From Streptomyces sp. MMG1121 (GTDB lineage Bacteria; Actinomycetota; Actinomycetes; Streptomycetales; Streptomycetaceae), in the NCBI RefSeq assembly GCF_001280015.1, contig NZ_LGDV01000085.1, positions 225,519-289,518 on the forward strand: a stretch of DNA of 64,000 nt. Reading direction: 5' to 3'. This document shows positions 25,298-33,732 of this stretch, piece after piece (position 1 is the first letter of the stretch; each line of letters begins with the position of its first letter). Under the pieces are notes generated by a model. The model was not told where the DNA came from, did no database searches, and saw only the letters and a list, made by a program, of their open reading frames with translations. Position numbers and translations under genes: made by a program.

Positions 25298-26296
25298 CTA
25301 CCGGCGCCGCTCGCCCGCCCTGTGGTGCCGGCAGCAGCCGTCGAAGTCCCCGGGGTGCGCCGCGCCCAGCTGCGCGGCCATCGCGACGCACTGGGCGCGC
25401 TGGGCGTCGTCGACCATCTTGTCGCTGTCGGAGGCGGCGTTGGCGAGGCCCGCGCAGCACACGGTCAGCAGCAGGGCGCCGCCCGCGATGGGGAGGGTCC
25501 GGCGGGGCGGTGGCGGGGCGAGCAGGGCGCGGACCCGCTGGGGTACGGCGCCGCCGGTGACGGCGAGCGCCGGCGGGCTCGACGTGTGGGCCGAGGCGGC
25601 GAGCGCGGCCCGCCCTACGGCGCGGGCGACGACCCTGCGGCTGCCGACGTGCGCCGCCGCCTCCTCGTCCGCCCACCGCTCCAGGACGAAACCGCCCGCG
25701 TCGGCCAGGGGCCGCAGCAGCGGATTGACGGCCGCGGTGAGCCGCCACACGGTCTGGAACAGATGGTGCCGGCCGCGCAGATGGGCGCGTTCGTGCGCCA
25801 GCAGCGCCTCGCGTTCCTCGTCGTCGAGGCAGCGCAGCATGCCTCGGGAGACGACGATGCGGCCGGGCGCGCCGGGCAGGGCGAACGCCTGGGGCGCGGC
25901 GGCGTCGATCACGGCCAGCTCGCCGTCCCCGGGCACGCGGGCGCACTCGCGCCGGGCCCACAGCAGATGGCGGAGCTGCCGTACGGCGGCGAGGGCCAGG
26001 GAGGCGACCCCCGCGAGCAGGACGAGCGCGCCGACGACCGCGACGGTGAGGTGGACCGGGTTCTCGGCCCGCAGGACGGCGACCGACCAGCGGCCCTCCG
26101 CCGCCACTTCGGGTATCTGGGCGATCCCGGTGAAGGCCAGCAGGGCCAGCGAGCCCGTCCAGCCGACGGTCGTCACGAGCGCGGTGCAGGCGAGCGCCCA
26201 GGCGGCGGGGCGCGGAGCGAGCCGGCGGGCCGGCCGGGGCGCGAGGACGCTCAGCACGGCCGTCACGACGAGCGGGACATAGACGCTGATCAGCAC
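25298..26296 (-). CDS. M56 family membrane metallopeptidase, BlaR1/MecR1-like partner of BlaI
   Basis: 332 residues from GTG 26296. Three N-terminal hydrophobic segments precede a cytoplasmic-side zinc protease motif, LLAHERAHLRGRHH (HExxH), with the family stretch FALPGAPGRIVVSRGML before it. A further hydrophobic segment (ALLLTVCCAGLANAAS) lies near the C-terminus. There is no penicillin-binding sensor domain, so the signal is probably not a beta-lactam bound in BlaR1 style. It follows blaI by 19 bases and is probably co-transcribed, cleaving or inactivating BlaI after an envelope signal. Confidence 0.87.
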   Translation of the reverse strand: MLISVYVPLVVTAVLSVLAPRPARRLAPRPAAWALACTALVTTVGWTGSLALLAFTGIAQIPEVAAEGRWSVAVLRAENPVHLTVAVVGALVLLAGVASLALAAVRQLRHLLWARRECARVPGDGELAVIDAAAPQAFALPGAPGRIVVSRGMLRCLDDEEREALLAHERAHLRGRHHLFQTVWRLTAAVNPLLRPLADAGGFVLERWADEEAAAHVGSRRVVARAVGRAALAASAHTSSPPALAVTGGAVPQRVRALLAPPPPRRTLPIAGGALLLTVCCAGLANAASDSDKMVDDAQRAQCVAMAAQLGAAHPGDFDGCCRHHRAGERRR

Positions 26297-26315
26297 CGGC
26301 TCACTTCCCGTCGTC

Positions 26316-26717
26316 TCAGTGTCCGGCGCCGTCGCGGCCGTCGGGTCCGGACAGCAGCTGCTGGAGCAACCGCTCGTCCCGTGCGGACAGTTCGGAGACG
26401 AAGCGGGCCAGTACCGCCTCGCGGTCGGAACCGCCCTCCAGCAGCGACTTCATGCGGTGCGCGGTGTGGGAGGCCTCGTCGCGGGCCGGTTCGTAGGCGT
26501 ATCCGCGGCCCTCGCGACGGCGGACGAGCATGCCCTTGTCGTAGAGCCGGGACAGGATCGTCAGGACCGTCGTGTAGGCCAGGTCGCCCGGCAGGCGTCC
26601 CAGGACCTGCCGCGCTGTCAGCGGCCCGTCGGCGGACCAGAGGGCGGCGAGCACATTGCTCTCCAGTTCGCCGCGCGCCCGCCTGCCGGGTGTGCCGATC
26701 TCCCTGAAGCCGTTCAC
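26316..26717 (-). CDS. BlaI/MecI family transcriptional repressor
   Basis: 133 residues from GTG 26717, with GGAGAGG 7 bases upstream. The N-terminal winged helix reads ELESNVLAALWSADGPLTAR and QVLGRLPGDLAYTTVLTILS, then GMLVRRREGRGYAYEPA, as in BlaI. The C-terminal helices for dimerisation follow, including HRMKSLLEGGSDREAVLARF. Two matching boxes stand in the divergent promoter region at 26767 and 26812, so it should repress itself with M56 and the glycosyltransferase operon. Confidence 0.92.
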   Translation of the reverse strand: MNGFREIGTPGRRARGELESNVLAALWSADGPLTARQVLGRLPGDLAYTTVLTILSRLYDKGMLVRRREGRGYAYEPARDEASHTAHRMKSLLEGGSDREAVLARFVSELSARDERLLQQLLSGPDGRDGAGH

Positions 26718-26766
26718 CGTTCGCCTCTCCGTCGCCTTGCCGTAGGACAGGCTACCCGGCCCTCTC

Positions 26767-26779
26767 CTACTAGTCGTAG
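26767..26779. promoter_or_regulatory. BlaI-type box on the blaI side
   Basis: CTACTAGTCGTAG has CTAC and GTAG arms 5 bases apart. It overlaps the proposed minus-strand -10 box TACGAC (26778-26773), which lies 17 bases from TTCAAA (26801-26796). Confidence 0.72.
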
Positions 26780-26796
26780 GAGGTATGCTCCGAGCT

Positions 26797-26825
26797 TTGA
26801 ACCGCGAACTACTACAACTTGTAGT
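26797..26825 (+). promoter_or_regulatory. Promoter and BlaI-type box of the glycosyltransferase operon
   Basis: TTGAAC (26797-26802), 17 bases and TGTAGT (26820-26825) form a good promoter. The box CTACAACTTGTAG (26812-26824) covers the -10. The -35 element overlaps that of the divergent blaI promoter, so one repressor could shut both. Confidence 0.65.
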
Positions 26826-26858
26826 TTCGCGTCCTTCCACCTGCGCAGAGGACAGCTC

Positions 26859-28238
26859 ATGGTCAATCCCGGACGTACGCTGCCGCGGCGCGCGGCAGCG
26901 GGTCTCCCGCCGGCGCCCCGCGACGCGGCGCCGGCCTCGCGCCGGGTCGCGATCGTCTCGGCGAGCGTCGGCGCCGGTCACGACGGGGCCGCCGCCCAGC
27001 TGGAGCGGCGCCTCGGGGCGGACGGCTTCGCCGTCGACCGGTACGACCTGCTGGACCTGCTGCCCGCCGGACTCGGCCGGGTCGTCCGGGACGGCTACCA
27101 CCGCATGCTCGTCGCGGCCCCCTGGGCCTACCAGCGGATCTACGCCGGCACCGAACGCGCCGGCGGCAGCGGCCCCGCGGCACGGGCGCTGCTGCGCGCC
27201 GCCGAGGACCGCGTCCTGCGCGCCCTGGGGCCGGACGTCGGGGCGGTCGTCTCCACCTATCCCGGCGCCAGTCGCGTCCTGGGCGGTCTGCGTCTCGACG
27301 GACGCCTGAGCGTCCCCGTCGTGACGTATCTGACCGACTTCTCGGTGCATCCGCTGTGGGTGGCGGACGGGGTGGACGTCCATCTCGCGGCCCACGCGGT
27401 GCCCGCCGCCCAGGCGCGGGCGGCCGGGGCCCGGGACGTGCGGGTGTGCGGACCGGTCACCGACCCCCGCTTCCGGCCCTGCGACGCGGCGGAACGCGCC
27501 CGCGCGCGGGCGCGGTTCGGACTGCCGGAGCACGCCCCGCTCGCGCTGCTGGTCGCCGGGTCGTGGGGGGTGGGCCCCGTCCGGCAGGTCGCGCGGGAGC
27601 TGCGCGACTGCGGGGCCGCCGTCCCGGTCGTCGTCTGCGGCCGCAACCAGGCCCTGGTACGGCACCTGCGCGCGGACGGCATCGAGTACGCCTTCGGCTG
27701 GGTCGACGACATGCCCGGCCTGATGCACGCGGCGGACGTGCTCGTCCAGAACGCGGGCGGGCTGACCTCCCTGGAGGCGTTCGCCGCGGGCCTGCCCGTG
27801 GCGAGCTACCGCTGCATACCGGGCCACGGACCGGCCAACGCCGCCGCCCTGGACGAGGCGGGCGCGGCCGTCTGGATCCGGGATCCGGCCGACCTCGAGA
27901 GCGTGTTGTGCGAGCTGGTCGACGGCCCGTTGGGGCTGCGGCAGCGCGAGGCCGGGCTCGCCCTGTTCGCGCGGTCCCCGGGCGAGGGCCCCGCGGCCGA
28001 GATAGCCCGCCTCCACCGCCCTGGCCCGCCGCCTCCACCGCCGCCCACCGCGCGGCGCCGCCCCCGCTCCCGGCGGCTCGCGGTCACCACCGCCGCGGCC
28101 TGCGCGGTGTGGGCGTGCGCCGTCGGCACCGGGGTCGCGTCCTCGTACGACGCACCCGCGCTGATGCACGCGCTCGGCCACGGCCTCGACCTGGACCGGC
28201 TCGCACCCGCCCTCGACCAGGAAGGACACCACTCGTGA
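26859..28238 (+). CDS. GT28-type glycosyltransferase (MGDG synthase/MurG-like)
   Basis: 459 residues from ATG 26859 with AGAGGA upstream. The N-terminal half has RRVAIVSASVGAGHDGAAAQ, the SxGxGH motif of MGDG-synthase-type enzymes, and VVTYLTDFSVHPLWVADGVD. The C-terminal half has the donor site: VLVQNAGGLTSLEAFAAGLP and CIPGHGPANAAALDEAG. A basic, proline-rich stretch and a single hydrophobic segment (LAVTTAAACAVWACAVGTGV) near residues 405-430 suggest membrane tethering. It likely moves a sugar to a lipid at the cytoplasmic face. It overlaps the deacetylase gene by 4 bases and is under the BlaI box. Confidence 0.85.
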   Translation: MVNPGRTLPRRAAAGLPPAPRDAAPASRRVAIVSASVGAGHDGAAAQLERRLGADGFAVDRYDLLDLLPAGLGRVVRDGYHRMLVAAPWAYQRIYAGTERAGGSGPAARALLRAAEDRVLRALGPDVGAVVSTYPGASRVLGGLRLDGRLSVPVVTYLTDFSVHPLWVADGVDVHLAAHAVPAAQARAAGARDVRVCGPVTDPRFRPCDAAERARARARFGLPEHAPLALLVAGSWGVGPVRQVARELRDCGAAVPVVVCGRNQALVRHLRADGIEYAFGWVDDMPGLMHAADVLVQNAGGLTSLEAFAAGLPVASYRCIPGHGPANAAALDEAGAAVWIRDPADLESVLCELVDGPLGLRQREAGLALFARSPGEGPAAEIARLHRPGPPPPPPPTARRRPRSRRLAVTTAAACAVWACAVGTGVASSYDAPALMHALGHGLDLDRLAPALDQEGHHS

Positions 28239-29029
28239 CGACGACCCACCCGCTGCGCAAGGCCGCTCTCGCCGCCCTGCCCGCCGCCCTCGCCGCGGTC
28301 CACTGCGCGCCCGTCGTCTCCACCTTCGGGCCGCTGCGCAACCGCACCATGCCCCGCCTGTCCGGCCGGGGCCGCCCGGACCACGTCGCCCTCACCTTCG
28401 ACGACGGACCCGACCCGCTGTCCACCCCCTTCTTCCTGCGCCTCCTCGAACGGCGCGGAGTGCGCGCCACCTTCTTCCTGCTCGGCAGCGAGGCACACCG
28501 CTCCCCCGGCGTGGTGCGCGAGATCGCCGCGGCCGGCCACGAGATAGGTATCCACGGCTGGCTCCACCGACCCCTGCTGCTGCGCGGCCCACGCGCGACG
28601 TACGACGACTTCGCCCGCGCCCGCGACACCGTCGCCGACATCACCGGAACCCGGCCCACGCTCTTCCGGCCGCCCTACGGCGTCATGTCCACCGCAGCCC
28701 ATGTCGCGGCCCGGCGCCTCGCGCTCACCCCGGTGCTGTGGACCTGCTGGGGCGAGGACTGGACGGCACGGGCCACACCCGAGTCGGTCCACCGGACGGT
28801 GACCGCGGACCTCGACGGCGGCGGCACGATCCTGCTGCACGACTCGGACTGCACCTCCGCCCCCGGCGCCTGGCGTTCGGCCCTGGGCGCGCTCCCCCGC
28901 ATCCTCGACACCTGCACGGAGCGGGGCTACCAGGTCGGCCGGCTGTGCGACCACGGGTGGCCCGGACCCGGCCCGGTCGATGACGTTCACCCTGCCGGTA
29001 CCGGTGCTCCGGGCCGCTTTGGCCGTTAG
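28235..29029 (+). CDS. NodB-type polysaccharide deacetylase, probably exported
   Basis: 264 residues from GTG 28235, coupled to the glycosyltransferase. NodB motifs are TFDDGPD (catalytic base and metal Asp), HGWLHRP (HxxxH metal ligands) and RPPYGVMS; the His near ILLHDSD completes the site. A hydrophobic N-terminus (residues 10-25) could be a signal anchor. Such enzymes remove acetyl groups from glycans like peptidoglycan or a lipid-linked sugar. With the upstream transferase it could make and then deacetylate a glycolipid or wall glycan in response to envelope stress (inference). Confidence 0.87.
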   Translation: MTTTHPLRKAALAALPAALAAVHCAPVVSTFGPLRNRTMPRLSGRGRPDHVALTFDDGPDPLSTPFFLRLLERRGVRATFFLLGSEAHRSPGVVREIAAAGHEIGIHGWLHRPLLLRGPRATYDDFARARDTVADITGTRPTLFRPPYGVMSTAAHVAARRLALTPVLWTCWGEDWTARATPESVHRTVTADLDGGGTILLHDSDCTSAPGAWRSALGALPRILDTCTERGYQVGRLCDHGWPGPGPVDDVHPAGTGAPGRFGR

Positions 29030-29075
29030 GCACCGGGAAGGCAGCGCGCTTTCCACTCGTCTACGATGCACGAAT

Positions 29076-29094
29076 CGTCTACATGCTTGTAGTC
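29076..29094. promoter_or_regulatory. Operator upstream of dedA, like the PAP2 one
   Basis: CGTCTACATGCTTGTAGTC matches the PAP2 palindrome (CGTCTAC-N6-GTAGAC) except for one arm base. A second CGTCTAC half-site lies at 29058-29064. The dedA start is 24 bases downstream. Confidence 0.58.
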
Positions 29095-29117
29095 ACTCTT
29101 ATGGAGGCTCGGGGCCT

Positions 29118-29786
29118 ATGACCACACCGATGCACCTCGCGTCGCAGCTGGCCGTCAACGTACTGGACGCGCGATCGCTGCTGTCCGCGTTCGGCGTCCT
29201 GGGCGTCGGCGTGGTGATGTTCGCCGAGACGGGACTGCTCGTCGGCTTCTTCCTGCCCGGCGACTCGCTGCTGTTCACCGCCGGTCTGCTCTGCACCGGC
29301 TCGGCCGACCAGAGCCTGCACCTCTCGCTCGGACCGCTGCTGGTCTCGGCGGCCGTCGGCGCACTGGCCGGCGCCCAGTGCGGGTATCTCCTCGGCCGCA
29401 AGGCGGGCGGGGCCCTGCTCACCCGCAGCCGCTCGAAGAAACTGCACGAGGGAGCACAGCGCGCCGAGGAACTGCTGGAGCGCTACGGACACGCGAAGGC
29501 CGTCGTCCTGGCCCGCTTCGTGCCGGTGGTACGGACCGTGCTCAATCCGATGGCGGGCGCCCTGGGCGTGCCGGCGCGGACGTTCACGATCTGGCAGGTG
29601 GCCGGCGGTCTGGTGTGGAGCCTCGGCCTGACCCTCGGCGGATACGCGCTGGGCTCCTCGATCCCGAACGTCGACCGCTATCTGCTGCCGATGGTCGCAC
29701 TGATCGTCGTCGTGTCCCTGATCCCGCTGCTGGCCGAGGTCCTGCGCTCCCGCCGGGCCGCTCGGACGCAGGAGGAGCGCGGCTGA
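29118..29786 (+). CDS. DedA family membrane protein
   Basis: 222 residues from ATG 29118. Motifs are FAETGLLVGFFLPGDSLLFT and LARFVPVVRTVLNPMAGALG, the two re-entrant-loop signatures of the DedA/SNARE-associated family, with YRLG-type LLGRKAG between. About five hydrophobic segments are present. Several DedA proteins (UptA type) return undecaprenyl phosphate across the membrane. The operator shared with PAP2 supports a lipid-carrier role here. It lies 88 bases past the deacetylase and has its own control region. Confidence 0.9.
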   Translation: MTTPMHLASQLAVNVLDARSLLSAFGVLGVGVVMFAETGLLVGFFLPGDSLLFTAGLLCTGSADQSLHLSLGPLLVSAAVGALAGAQCGYLLGRKAGGALLTRSRSKKLHEGAQRAEELLERYGHAKAVVLARFVPVVRTVLNPMAGALGVPARTFTIWQVAGGLVWSLGLTLGGYALGSSIPNVDRYLLPMVALIVVVSLIPLLAEVLRSRRAARTQEERG

Positions 29787-29852
29787 CGGCATGGCCCGCC
29801 GGCGGGCGGGCTCCGGATTGCGCCCGCGTGCCCGGCCGCTCATGGTCGGAGA

Positions 29853-31037
29853 GTGAGCACGTCCTCCGCGCTGAGGCGATCCGACGCTCCCCGCGGAGGC
29901 GGACGTCCACCGGTCGGGAGTCCGCCCGGAGTCCTGCGGGCCCTCGCCCTGTTCACCGTCGTCCGCCTGGCCGGTGTCGTCGTGGTGGTGGCGGTCGACC
30001 GGGTCGCCGGTCGCGCCTTCGGCAAGAGCCTGGCTCATGCCTGGGACTCGGTCTGGTACCTGCACATCGCCGAGCACGGCTACGGAACCCGTGTCCGCAT
30101 CACCTCGACGGGCGCGGTCCAGACCGACTGGGCGTTCTTTCCCCTGTATCCCGGCCTCATCCGTGCGCTGAGCGGCCTCCTGCACCTGACCGCCGGGCAG
30201 GCCGGACTGCTCATCGCCTGGGGCTGCGCGCTGATCGCCGCGTACGCCGTCTACGCGATCGGCCACCACCTCCACGGCCGGGACGTCGCCATCGCTCTGG
30301 TCGCCCTGTGGGCGGTGCTTCCGCACGCGGTCGTGCTCGGCCTGGCCTACACCGAGCCGTTGTTCACCGCGTGCGCGGCCTGGTCCCTGTACTGCGTGCT
30401 GAGGGGCCGCTGGTTGGCCGCGGGCTCGTTCGCGCTGCTGGCGGGCCTGTCCCGGCCGAGCGGCATCGCGGCCGCCGCGGCCGTCACCACCGCGGCCGTG
30501 TACGAGGCCGTACGGCGGCGAGGGCGCGTGCCACCCGGGCTGTGGGCCGGCACCGTGCTCGGTCCGCTCGGCTGGATCGGTTATGTCCTGTGGGTGGGAG
30601 GGCGGACGGGGGACCTGCTCCACGGCTACTTCCGTGTGCAGAGCGCCTGGAACTCCCGGCTGGACCTCACCGTAGGACCCCTGCGCCTCCTGCGCTCGAT
30701 GCCGCTGCACGGCACAGGACCGGCCTACCCGATGGCCGTGATCGTCGTCCTGGCGGGCATCCTGCTGTTCTGCCTGTTGTGCCTGGACCGCGCGCCGCTG
30801 TCGCTGGTGGTGTTCTCGGGGGTCCTGCTGCTGCTGGTGGTCGCGGTGTCCGGACCCTTCTCGTCCAAGCCCCGTTTCCTGGTCCCGGCGTTCCCCCTGC
30901 TCCTGCCGGCGGCCCGGGCCCTGGCGACGACCTGGCGAACCCGGCGGCCCCGGGCCCACCGGGTGTACGGCGCCCTCGCCGCCGTATCGCTGCTCTACGG
31001 CGGCTACCTGGCCACCCTCGCCCCCAAACCGCTCTGA
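29853..31037 (+). CDS. PIG-V-like integral membrane glycosyltransferase
   Basis: 394 residues from GTG 29853; GGAGA is close to the start. Many hydrophobic helices span the protein. The first outer loop has HAWDSVWYLHIAEHGYG, the Asp-containing W-D motif of PIG-V/GT-C mannosyltransferases, with QTDWAFFPLYPGLIRAL and GLAYTEPLF after it, both typical of the family. Donors are polyprenyl-phosphate sugars. A role in protein or glycan mannosylation is likely; the acceptor is unknown. It follows dedA by 66 bases. Confidence 0.8.
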   Translation: MSTSSALRRSDAPRGGGRPPVGSPPGVLRALALFTVVRLAGVVVVVAVDRVAGRAFGKSLAHAWDSVWYLHIAEHGYGTRVRITSTGAVQTDWAFFPLYPGLIRALSGLLHLTAGQAGLLIAWGCALIAAYAVYAIGHHLHGRDVAIALVALWAVLPHAVVLGLAYTEPLFTACAAWSLYCVLRGRWLAAGSFALLAGLSRPSGIAAAAAVTTAAVYEAVRRRGRVPPGLWAGTVLGPLGWIGYVLWVGGRTGDLLHGYFRVQSAWNSRLDLTVGPLRLLRSMPLHGTGPAYPMAVIVVLAGILLFCLLCLDRAPLSLVVFSGVLLLLVVAVSGPFSSKPRFLVPAFPLLLPAARALATTWRTRRPRAHRVYGALAAVSLLYGGYLATLAPKPL

Positions 31038-31200
31038 GCCGCCGGGCCACCGCGAACCTGAACGCATCCTGACTGCCGCACCGTGTCACTGGCCCCACCG
31101 TTCCCCCACCCGCACCATGGCGCCATGCACCTGTGCGCACCCCTGTCCCGTATAGCGGCCTTCCGTACCGCCCCTGCCCCCGCGACGGAAGAGAACCGCC

Positions 31201-32304
31201 TTGAACGCTCCGGCCCCCACCCCCGCGTCCACTGACCGCGCGACCGCCTGGCTGCGGCGCCGGCTGGGCCGCGCCGTCCTGCTGTCCTACGCCGGCGCCC
31301 TGCTCCTGCCCGGCCCCGGCCTGTGGTTGCGCCACCCCCACGCCCTGCCGCTCGGTCCCCTCATCCGCCTGCCCCTGGCCACGGCCCCGGTGCTGCTGTC
31401 CCTGGTGCTGTTCTCGGCCGGACTGCAGGTACCGGTCCGCGCGATGGGCCGTGTGCTGCGGCGTCCCCGGGCCCTGCTGGCGGGGCTCGTGCTGCATCTG
31501 GCGATCCCGCTGCTGGTCATCCCGTTCGTCGCGGTCATGCTGTCCACGTCACCGGACGCCGACGGCGGCAGCGGCCTGATCACCGCGATGATCCTGATCG
31601 TGGCGATGCCGGTCGCGGCCGGGGCCACCGTCTGGACCGGCAAGGGAGACGGCGACCAGCCGACGATGGTGGGGCTGGTGCTCACCTCCACCCTGCTGAG
31701 CCCGCTGACCGTCCCCCTGCTGATCGGCCTGCTGTCCCCACTGCTCAGCGGCGGCTACGCCCGCTCCCTCGCCGCGAGCGGCCACGCCCTCGGCGGCGGC
31801 TTCGCCCTCCTCGGCGTGGTGCTGCCCTGCGCCGCGGGCATCCTGGTCAGGCTCGCCCTGCCCCCGTCCTGGGCGGGCCGGATGCTGGGCCTCGTCGTAC
31901 CCGCGGCCCTGGTCGGCTCGCTCCTGCTGACGTACGTCAACGCGAGCGGCGCCCTGGGCTCCTTCCTCGCCCGGCCGCGCCCGCTGCTGTTCGGTGCGGC
32001 GCTGGCCGTGGCGGCGCTGGTCTGCGTACTGTCCTTCGTGCTGGGCCGCGGCGCGGCGCGGCTGCTGCGCCTGGACCCGCCCGCCGCCTCCTCGCTCACG
32101 CTCGCCTGCGGCATGAACAACAGCAGTGCCAGTGCCGTCCTCATCACCGCGGCGCTCCCCGACAAACCGCATCTGCTGCTGCCGGTCCTCGCCTACGGCC
32201 TGCTGCAGAAGACGGCCGCGAGCCGGGTCGTACGGACCCGCCGCCCCCACCCGGTGTGCCCGACGCCTTCGCCATCGCCGTCGCCGTCGCCGTCGCCGAG
32301 CTGA
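31201..32304 (+). CDS. Bile acid:sodium symporter-family (BASS-like) transporter
   Basis: 367 residues from TTG 31201, with GGAAGAGAA upstream. About nine or ten hydrophobic segments are seen. LTLACGMNNSSASAVLITAA is the conserved crossing loop, resembling the GxxNxxLA motif of BASS proteins, and SAGLQVPVRAMGRVLRRPRA matches the N-terminal half. The last 40 residues are odd: a basic stretch and then TPSPSPSPSPSPS from a 6-base repeat. Replacement of an original tail by slippage or frameshift is possible. Substrate unknown. Confidence 0.78.
   Translation: MNAPAPTPASTDRATAWLRRRLGRAVLLSYAGALLLPGPGLWLRHPHALPLGPLIRLPLATAPVLLSLVLFSAGLQVPVRAMGRVLRRPRALLAGLVLHLAIPLLVIPFVAVMLSTSPDADGGSGLITAMILIVAMPVAAGATVWTGKGDGDQPTMVGLVLTSTLLSPLTVPLLIGLLSPLLSGGYARSLAASGHALGGGFALLGVVLPCAAGILVRLALPPSWAGRMLGLVVPAALVGSLLLTYVNASGALGSFLARPRPLLFGAALAVAALVCVLSFVLGRGAARLLRLDPPAASSLTLACGMNNSSASAVLITAALPDKPHLLLPVLAYGLLQKTAASRVVRTRRPHPVCPTPSPSPSPSPSPS
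32266..32301 (+). repeat. Hexanucleotide repeat at the end of the BASS gene
   Basis: About five copies of a TCGCCG unit, two slightly diverged, encode Ser-Pro pairs just before the stop. Such tracts slip easily. Confidence 0.8.
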
Positions 32305-32352
32305 ACGCGGGCTGTCGGGTCTACTCCGGACCGGCCGGACCGGCGGTGCTGC

Positions 32353-32490
32353 TCAGGGCAGTTCCCGAACGAAGTCGTCGTCGGCCAGCTCGGAGACGTA
32401 GGGCCGGAAGGCTGCGCGGAGGGTGCCGAACCCCACGTCGGGCAGGAGGAACAGGAGTTGGACGATCTTGTCGGGGTAAGCAGTGCCGGA
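32353..32490 (-). pseudogene. C-terminal fragment of an unrecognised protein
   Basis: The minus strand gives TAYPDKIVQLLFLLPDVGFG, then TLRAAFRPYVSELADDDFVR and a stop at 32353. The amphipathic, well-formed ending looks like real protein, but upstream of about 32490 the reading becomes low-complexity and no start with a ribosome site is found. Probably a truncated gene; family unknown. Confidence 0.35.
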
Positions 32491-32612
32491 CGCCACCTCG
32501 GCCGGTGACGGGACTGTCGGTGAGGGGACGCGACGAGGCTTGTCCTGTCTCTGGAAGTCGCTTGCCCTGGGGGCGAGTTCGGCTGTCCAGTGCGTCAGGA
32601 GAGGCGCCGGTC

Positions 32613-33188
32613 TCAGACGTTCACACCGAAGTCGGCGGCGATGCCGCGCAGTCCTGAGGCGTAGCCCTGGCCCACGGCGCGGAACTTCCACTCGCCGCCG
32701 TGCCGGTACAGCTCGCCGAAGACCATCGCGGTCTCGGTCGAGGCGTCCTCGGACAGGTCGTAGCGGGCGATCTCCTGGTCGTTCGCCTGGTTCACGACGC
32801 GGATGAACGCGTTGCGCACCTGGCCGAAGCTCTGGCCGCGCGCATCGGCGTCGTGGATGGAGACCGGGAACACGATCCTGTCGATCTGGCCGGGTACGGC
32901 GGCCAGGTTCACCTTGATCGACTCGTCGTCCCCCTCGCCCTCGCCGGTGAGGTTGTCCCCGGTGTGCTCCACCGAACCGTCGGGGCTGGTCAGGTTGTTG
33001 TAGAAGACGAAGTGCTGGTCGGAGACGACCTTCCCGGAGGCGTCGCAGAGCAGGGCGGAGGCGTCCAGGTCGTAGTCCGCGCCGGTGGTGGTCCGGACGT
33101 CCCAGCCCAGTCCGACCACTACGGCGCTCAGTCCCGGCGCCTGCTTGCTCAGCGACACGTTGCCGCCCTTGCCCAGGGAAACTCCCAC
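32613..33188 (-). CDS. terD: TerD family protein
   Basis: 191 residues from GTG 33188, with GGGAGG 8 bases upstream; TerD proteins are about this length. The opening [26 protein letters not shown] and [12 protein letters not shown] are diagnostic, the last being part of the calcium-binding motif. [20 protein letters not shown] and [20 protein letters not shown] follow. Streptomyces carry many TerD copies implicated in stress tolerance and differentiation. No other ter genes are adjacent. Confidence 0.93.
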   Translation of the reverse strand: MGVSLGKGGNVSLSKQAPGLSAVVVGLGWDVRTTTGADYDLDASALLCDASGKVVSDQHFVFYNNLTSPDGSVEHTGDNLTGEGEGDDESIKVNLAAVPGQIDRIVFPVSIHDADARGQSFGQVRNAFIRVVNQANDQEIARYDLSEDASTETAMVFGELYRHGGEWKFRAVGQGYASGLRGIAADFGVNV

Positions 33189-33330
33189 GACTCGTCCTCC
33201 CGACCGTGCGTCTACTGTCCGCTCACTCGGTTTGAACGTCATCCCCACCGTCACGGTTCCAGGAATTGCGCAAAGGTTGGACCGTGGGAGACCGGCGGGC
33301 GCCGGCCCCGGGACGGCCGCGCGGCTCGCC

Positions 33331-33639
33331 TCAGCGGGCGGCGCGGTTCTCCGCCGCCGGTGAGGCGGTCTCCGTCGCCTCGGACGCGGCCTTGGCGAGC
33401 CGGGGCTCCGGCGCACCGGTCGCGGTCGTGTCCTCGGTGGGGGCGGCCGTGTCCTGCGCGGGGGCGGTCGTGTACGAGGTGACGACCTCGTCCTTCATGG
33501 CCTTGGCCTCGCTCTTGAGGATGCGCATGGACTTGCCCAGCCCACGCGCGGCCTCCGGCAGCTTCTTCGAGCCGAACAGCACGATGATGACGATCGCCAC
33601 GATCAGCAGGTGCCAGGGTTCCAGCCCATTGCGGAGCAT
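33331..33639 (-). CDS. tatA: TatA/TatE-type twin-arginine translocase subunit
   Basis: 102 residues from ATG 33639 with AGAGGGG upstream. One transmembrane helix ([20 protein letters not shown]) includes the FG hinge, followed by the amphipathic helix [20 protein letters not shown] and a disordered Ala/Thr/Glu tail. This is the pore-forming TatA layout. tatC and tatB are not here, so it is an isolated, perhaps additional, TatA copy that would work with TatBC elsewhere. Confidence 0.92.
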   Translation of the reverse strand: MLRNGLEPWHLLIVAIVIIVLFGSKKLPEAARGLGKSMRILKSEAKAMKDEVVTSYTTAPAQDTAAPTEDTTATGAPEPRLAKAASEATETASPAAENRAAR

Positions 33640-33732
33640 CGCGCCCACCCCTCTCCAGATTGCCCTTTCGCGCAACAGTACAACCGTGTGCGGTCCTCGT
33701 CGGCGGCCGAGTGCCGGAGCGGGCGTATCGCC

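Noticed and set aside
26316..28232. A minus-strand frame that would fuse BlaI to a 500-residue N-terminal extension
   Set aside because: The extension is antisense to the glycosyltransferase gene, and GTG 26717 has a good ribosome site directly before the BlaI fold.
29794..29807. GCCCGCCGGCGGGC after dedA as a terminator
   Set aside because: The palindrome has no loop and would form only a short stem, and the next gene starts 46 bases on.
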